Shown: positions 61,746 through 64,000 of the stretch, one piece after another
Position numbering within the stretch: position 1 is the first letter of the stretch
Layout: the number at the start of each line of letters is the position of its first letter
Assembly (NCBI GenBank): GCA_025356445.1
Contig: JANXSZ010000035.1
Coordinates: 34,474-98,473, forward strand
DNA length: 64,000 bases
Source: Betaproteobacteria bacterium
GTDB lineage: Bacteria; Pseudomonadota; Gammaproteobacteria; Burkholderiales; Burkholderiaceae_C
Direction: 5' to 3'
Made by a program: the position numbers and the translations under genes
Notes under the pieces: model-generated
What the model was told of the DNA's origin: nothing
The model's input: only the letters and a program-made list of their open reading frames with translations
Database searches by the model: none

Positions 61746-62087
61746 ATGTCACACCCCATACCTCATCCGAACACTCACCCTAACGTTCAGCACTGCACCA
61801 GCATGGCCGAGGTGCGCCAGCACATTGACGCGCTGGACGAACGCATCGTGGCTCTTATGGTCGAGCGCAGCGGTTACGTCGCCCAAGCGGCTCGCATCAA
61901 GCCCAATGCAGCGGCCATTTACGACCAAGCCCGCATTGACTTTATCGTGAGCCGTGTCGGCGCGATGGCCCAAGCGCAGGGTGCGCCCGCCGCTATCACC
62001 CAAGCCGCTTACCGTGCGCTGATCACGGCCAGCATTGCATTTGAGCAGTCTGAGTTTGCCCGTTTGCGCCCTGAGGGGTTGGCATGA
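61746..62087 (+). CDS. Chorismate mutase (AroQ/PchB-like)
   Basis: 113 residues. A single AroQ helical domain from about residue 20: MAEVRQHIDALDERIVALMVERSGYVAQAARIK, with the conserved Arg and Lys residues, then ARIDFIVSRVGAMAQAQGAP. It converts chorismate to prephenate, so it competes with TrpE for the same substrate from within the trp operon. It starts 3 bp after the trpE stop and overlaps the next gene by 4 bp. Confidence 0.88.
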   Translation: MSHPIPHPNTHPNVQHCTSMAEVRQHIDALDERIVALMVERSGYVAQAARIKPNAAAIYDQARIDFIVSRVGAMAQAQGAPAAITQAAYRALITASIAFEQSEFARLRPEGLA

Positions 62088-62485
62088 ACGCCGCTGTGAT
62101 TGACAACGACTTTTCACATGCGGTGATCGGTGCTGCCGTCGAAGTGCAGCGCGTGCTGGGCACGGGTTTGCTGGAAAGCGCCTACGCTGCCGCGTTGTCC
62201 ATTGAGCTGGCGGAGCGCGAGATCGGTTTCGAGCGGGATGTGGCCATTGAGGGCACCTACCGCGGTCGCCCGCTGGGTGTGGCATGCCGTGCAGGGTTCA
62301 TCATTGAGAAATCCCTCATCGTCGAAATCAAAGCCGTTGACGCGCTGAACGAATTGCACCGGGCCCAAACCCTGTCTGCCCTACGTCTGGCGGGCTTGCG
62401 CTTTGGTTTGGTCATCAACTTCCATGCCTTCCCTGTGGTGAAGGGCATTTACCGTGTAGAAAATCGCCTGGAGAGTAAACCATGA
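62084..62485 (+). CDS. GxxExxY family protein inside the trp operon
   Basis: 133 residues. The family signature is GTGLLESAY at about residues 26-34, with [62 protein letters not shown]. The family has a PD-(D/E)XK nuclease-like fold (here GFII...VEIK) and no established role. It starts as ATGA over the chorismate mutase stop and ends as ATGA over the trpG start, so it is translationally coupled to both. Confidence 0.85.
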   Translation: MNAAVIDNDFSHAVIGAAVEVQRVLGTGLLESAYAAALSIELAEREIGFERDVAIEGTYRGRPLGVACRAGFIIEKSLIVEIKAVDALNELHRAQTLSALRLAGLRFGLVINFHAFPVVKGIYRVENRLESKP

Positions 62486-63057
62486 AACTGTTGATGATCG
62501 ACAACTACGACAGCTTCACCTACAACATCGTCCAGTACTTCGGTGAACTGGGTGCCGAGGTGGAGGTGTTCCGCAACGATGAGATCACCGTTGAAGCCAT
62601 CGCCGCCCGCAACCCAGACCGCTTGGTGGTGTCGCCTGGCCCATGCTCACCTGCAGAGGCGGGTATCTCGGTGGCCGCCATCCAGTATTTCGCTGGCAAG
62701 CTGCCGATTCTGGGCGTGTGCCTGGGCCATCAGGCGATTGGGGCGGCGTTTGGCGGCAAGATCATCCGGGCGCAGGAACTGATGCACGGCAAGACCAGCG
62801 TCATCACCACCACGCGCCAAGGGGTGTTTGCCGGGCTGCCCGAGCAGTTCACGGTGAACCGCTACCACTCGCTGGCCATCGAGCGGGCCAGCTGCCCCGA
62901 CGCGCTGGAGATCACCGCTTGGACACCTGACGGCGAAATCATGGGCGTGCGGCACAAGACGCTGGCGATTGAGGGCGTGCAGTTCCATCCGGAGTCCATC
63001 CTGACGGAGCATGGCCACGCGATGCTGAAGAACTTTGTGGAGTCGCACCATGCCTGA
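62482..63057 (+). CDS. trpG: Anthranilate synthase component II (glutamine amidotransferase)
   Basis: Supplies ammonia from glutamine to TrpE. 191 residues. [47 protein letters not shown], the nucleophile elbow [10 protein letters not shown] with the catalytic Cys, RYHSLAIE and the HPES catalytic dyad [18 protein letters not shown]. It may also serve PabA roles. The ATG overlaps the GxxExxY stop. The next gene is LysE and not trpD, although trpD-trpC usually follow in the family's operons. Confidence 0.97.
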   Translation: MKLLMIDNYDSFTYNIVQYFGELGAEVEVFRNDEITVEAIAARNPDRLVVSPGPCSPAEAGISVAAIQYFAGKLPILGVCLGHQAIGAAFGGKIIRAQELMHGKTSVITTTRQGVFAGLPEQFTVNRYHSLAIERASCPDALEITAWTPDGEIMGVRHKTLAIEGVQFHPESILTEHGHAMLKNFVESHHA

Positions 63058-63736
63058 CCTTCACCACCTTCTGCTCTTCATCGCCGCCGGTTGGCTGCTC
63101 AACCTCACGCCCGGCCCTGATGTGCTGTACATCATTACCAACGCGCTGCACCAAGGTGTGAAGGCCGGTGTGGTGGCGGGTTTGGGCATCACGGCAGGGT
63201 GTTTTGTGCATATTGCGGCGGCGGCTGTCGGGGTCAGTGCGTTGATGGCCGCATCCACCACAGCCTTCACGCTGCTCAAGTGGGTAGGCGCGGGCTATTT
63301 GCTGTGGATGGGGGCGCGGATGCTGCTGTCGGCCAAGTCAGCCCAGCCATCCCAGGTGGCAGTGGCTGAATCAACTCCTAATTTGATAGCTGGTAACGTT
63401 TATGCAGTAAGCGGTGAAGGCGTGAAAAGCTTGAGGTCTGTGTTCGTGGGCGGTTTTTGGACAAATGCGCTGAACCCCAAGGTCGCGCTGTTCTTTTTGG
63501 CCTTTGTGCCGCAGTTCATCGCGCCGGACGCGGACAACAAGCCGCTGGCTTTTGTGCTGCTGGGCGTGCTGTTCAACGTGAACGCCATCCCGATCAACAT
63601 CGGCTGGGCCTGGCTCGCTGCGTGGACGGCCCGGCGCACTGGCGTTGTGCAGCGCGGCTTGCAGTGGCTGGATGGGGTGGCGGGGGCGATGTTCATTGCT
63701 TTTGGCCTCAAGCTGGCGTTAAGCGACACTGCCTAG
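63050..63736 (+). CDS. LysE/RhtB family amino-acid exporter
   Basis: 228 residues with six predicted TM helices: [23 protein letters not shown] is the signature first helix, then [47 protein letters not shown] and [22 protein letters not shown] follow. A hydrophilic loop at about 105-125 carries an in-frame repeat copy. It exports amino acids or homoserine-type compounds; substrate unknown. It overlaps trpG by 8 bp, so it is part of the operon. Confidence 0.9.
   Translation: MPDLHHLLLFIAAGWLLNLTPGPDVLYIITNALHQGVKAGVVAGLGITAGCFVHIAAAAVGVSALMAASTTAFTLLKWVGAGYLLWMGARMLLSAKSAQPSQVAVAESTPNLIAGNVYAVSGEGVKSLRSVFVGGFWTNALNPKVALFFLAFVPQFIAPDADNKPLAFVLLGVLFNVNAIPINIGWAWLAAWTARRTGVVQRGLQWLDGVAGAMFIAFGLKLALSDTA
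63378..63420 (+). repeat. GATAGCTGGTAACG-type repeat copy in the LysE loop
   Basis: TAATTTGATAGCTGGTAACG, then TTTATGCAGTAAGCG with an imperfect CGTTTA/TAAGCG stem, then GTGAAGG. This is the clearest match to the thiL copy. It is translated [14 protein letters not shown] in a cytoplasmic loop between TM helices, where homologues are shorter. Confidence 0.7.
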
Positions 63737-63800
63737 AAGCCCTTGGACTACGCCAATCCGAGTTATTGCAAACCTGTCTGATCGACATGGAAGGCGGAAA

Positions 63801-64000
63801 ATGAAAATTGAAAAGCTGGTTCTTGAGAACTTTCGCCGTTTTGTCGAGTTAGACATTGAGTTTGATCCGTCTTTAACGGTCATCGTCGGCATAAACGGGG
63901 CAGGTAAAACCAGCATCCTGGACGGCATAGCCTTGCTTATTGGGCGATTGTTGACGCGTCTTCCACAAGTCAGCGGTGTTGCCTTGAGCCCCAAAGATCT
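63801..64000 (+). CDS. AAA family ATPase, N-terminal part (window edge)
   Basis: The first 66 codons are visible: MKIEKLVLENFRRFVELDIEFDPSLTVIVGINGAGKTSILDGIALLIGR. The Walker A GINGAGKTS and the N-terminal RFVELDIEF strand match RecF/SMC-like ATPases of the AAA_23/COG3950 type, which include PtuA-like Septu defence ATPases and other anti-phage or restriction-linked proteins. The ATG has a GGAAGGCGG stretch just upstream. It starts 64 bp after lysE where trpD would be expected. The subfamily cannot be settled from the N-terminus. Confidence 0.82.
   Translation, partial: MKIEKLVLENFRRFVELDIEFDPSLTVIVGINGAGKTSILDGIALLIGRLLTRLPQVSGVALSPKD

Noticed and set aside
1..64000. tRNA, rRNA, CRISPR arrays, intact insertion sequences or prophage
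   Set aside because: No spacer long enough or with the needed folds or repeats; no transposase, integrase or phage gene seen. The widest spacer (59897-60233) holds the trp leader.

Overview
The window looks like a chromosomal segment of a betaproteobacterium of the Burkholderiales, most probably Comamonadaceae and Rhodoferax-like. The evidence is gene content and order: DUF1631, a DUF4148 protein, a Gcr-type 'recombinase' membrane protein, a yeast-type PurC, pilT-pilU, purE-purK-tsaC, pgk-pyk-fba-purC and lptA-lptB-rpoN. Coding density is high, many gene pairs overlap by ATGA or GTGA, and base composition is moderately GC-rich. I found no rRNA, tRNA, CRISPR array or intact insertion sequence.

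Layout. 1-2.5 kb: tsaC-like (cut by the window edge), purK and purE, leftward. 2.7-4.2 kb: a YbbN/CnoX thioredoxin-TPR protein converging on NfeD across a terminator. 4.4-8.1 kb: putA with a divergent Lrp-type regulator. 8.1-12 kb: yggS divergent from pilT-pilU, then a hydroxyacid dehydrogenase. 12-15 kb: dolP-diaA-yraN divergent from rsmI. 14.9-15.9 kb: a CWC protein and a Crp/Fnr regulator. 15.9-20.9 kb: purC, fba, pyk and pgk, with fba interrupted by an in-frame amber codon. 21-25 kb: fmt-def divergent from a LysM protein and dprA. 25-27 kb: two envelope proteins of unknown function. 27-33.7 kb: DUF1631, secF, secD, yajC, gtrA and psiF, leftward. 33.8-45.8 kb, rightward: argS, a SPOR protein, dsbA, lptA-lptB-rpoN, an RNA methyltransferase, a PIN protein, and a coupled HD-GYP plus PAS-GGDEF-EAL pair. 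45.9-55.5 kb, mostly leftward: an FMN glutamate-synthase-like protein, an NTF2-like protein, pncC, pgpA, an accessory patch (two LysR genes, a truncated tautomerase, a DUF4148 protein), thiL, the Gcr protein and apaG. 55.6-60 kb: rpe, a cardiolipin-synthase-like enzyme, gph and two tandem chalcone-isomerase-like proteins. 60-63.7 kb: a trp operon with a leader peptide (trpL), trpE, chorismate mutase, a GxxExxY protein, trpG and a LysE exporter. The right edge holds the start of an AAA ATPase.

Most of the window is ordinary core metabolism and envelope biology. The features most worth a second look are: (i) a dispersed short repeat with core GCTAT-N7-ATAGC, with at least 13 degenerate copies mostly inside genes and usually read in the same frame; (ii) a different GC-rich palindromic insert that adds about 28 codons to putA; (iii) the amber codon in fba; (iv) an unannotated Trp-rich leader peptide and candidate attenuator before trpE; (v) a GxxExxY gene translationally coupled inside the trp operon, followed by a possible defence-type ATPase where trpD would be expected; and (vi) a LysR/tautomerase scar between pgpA and thiL.
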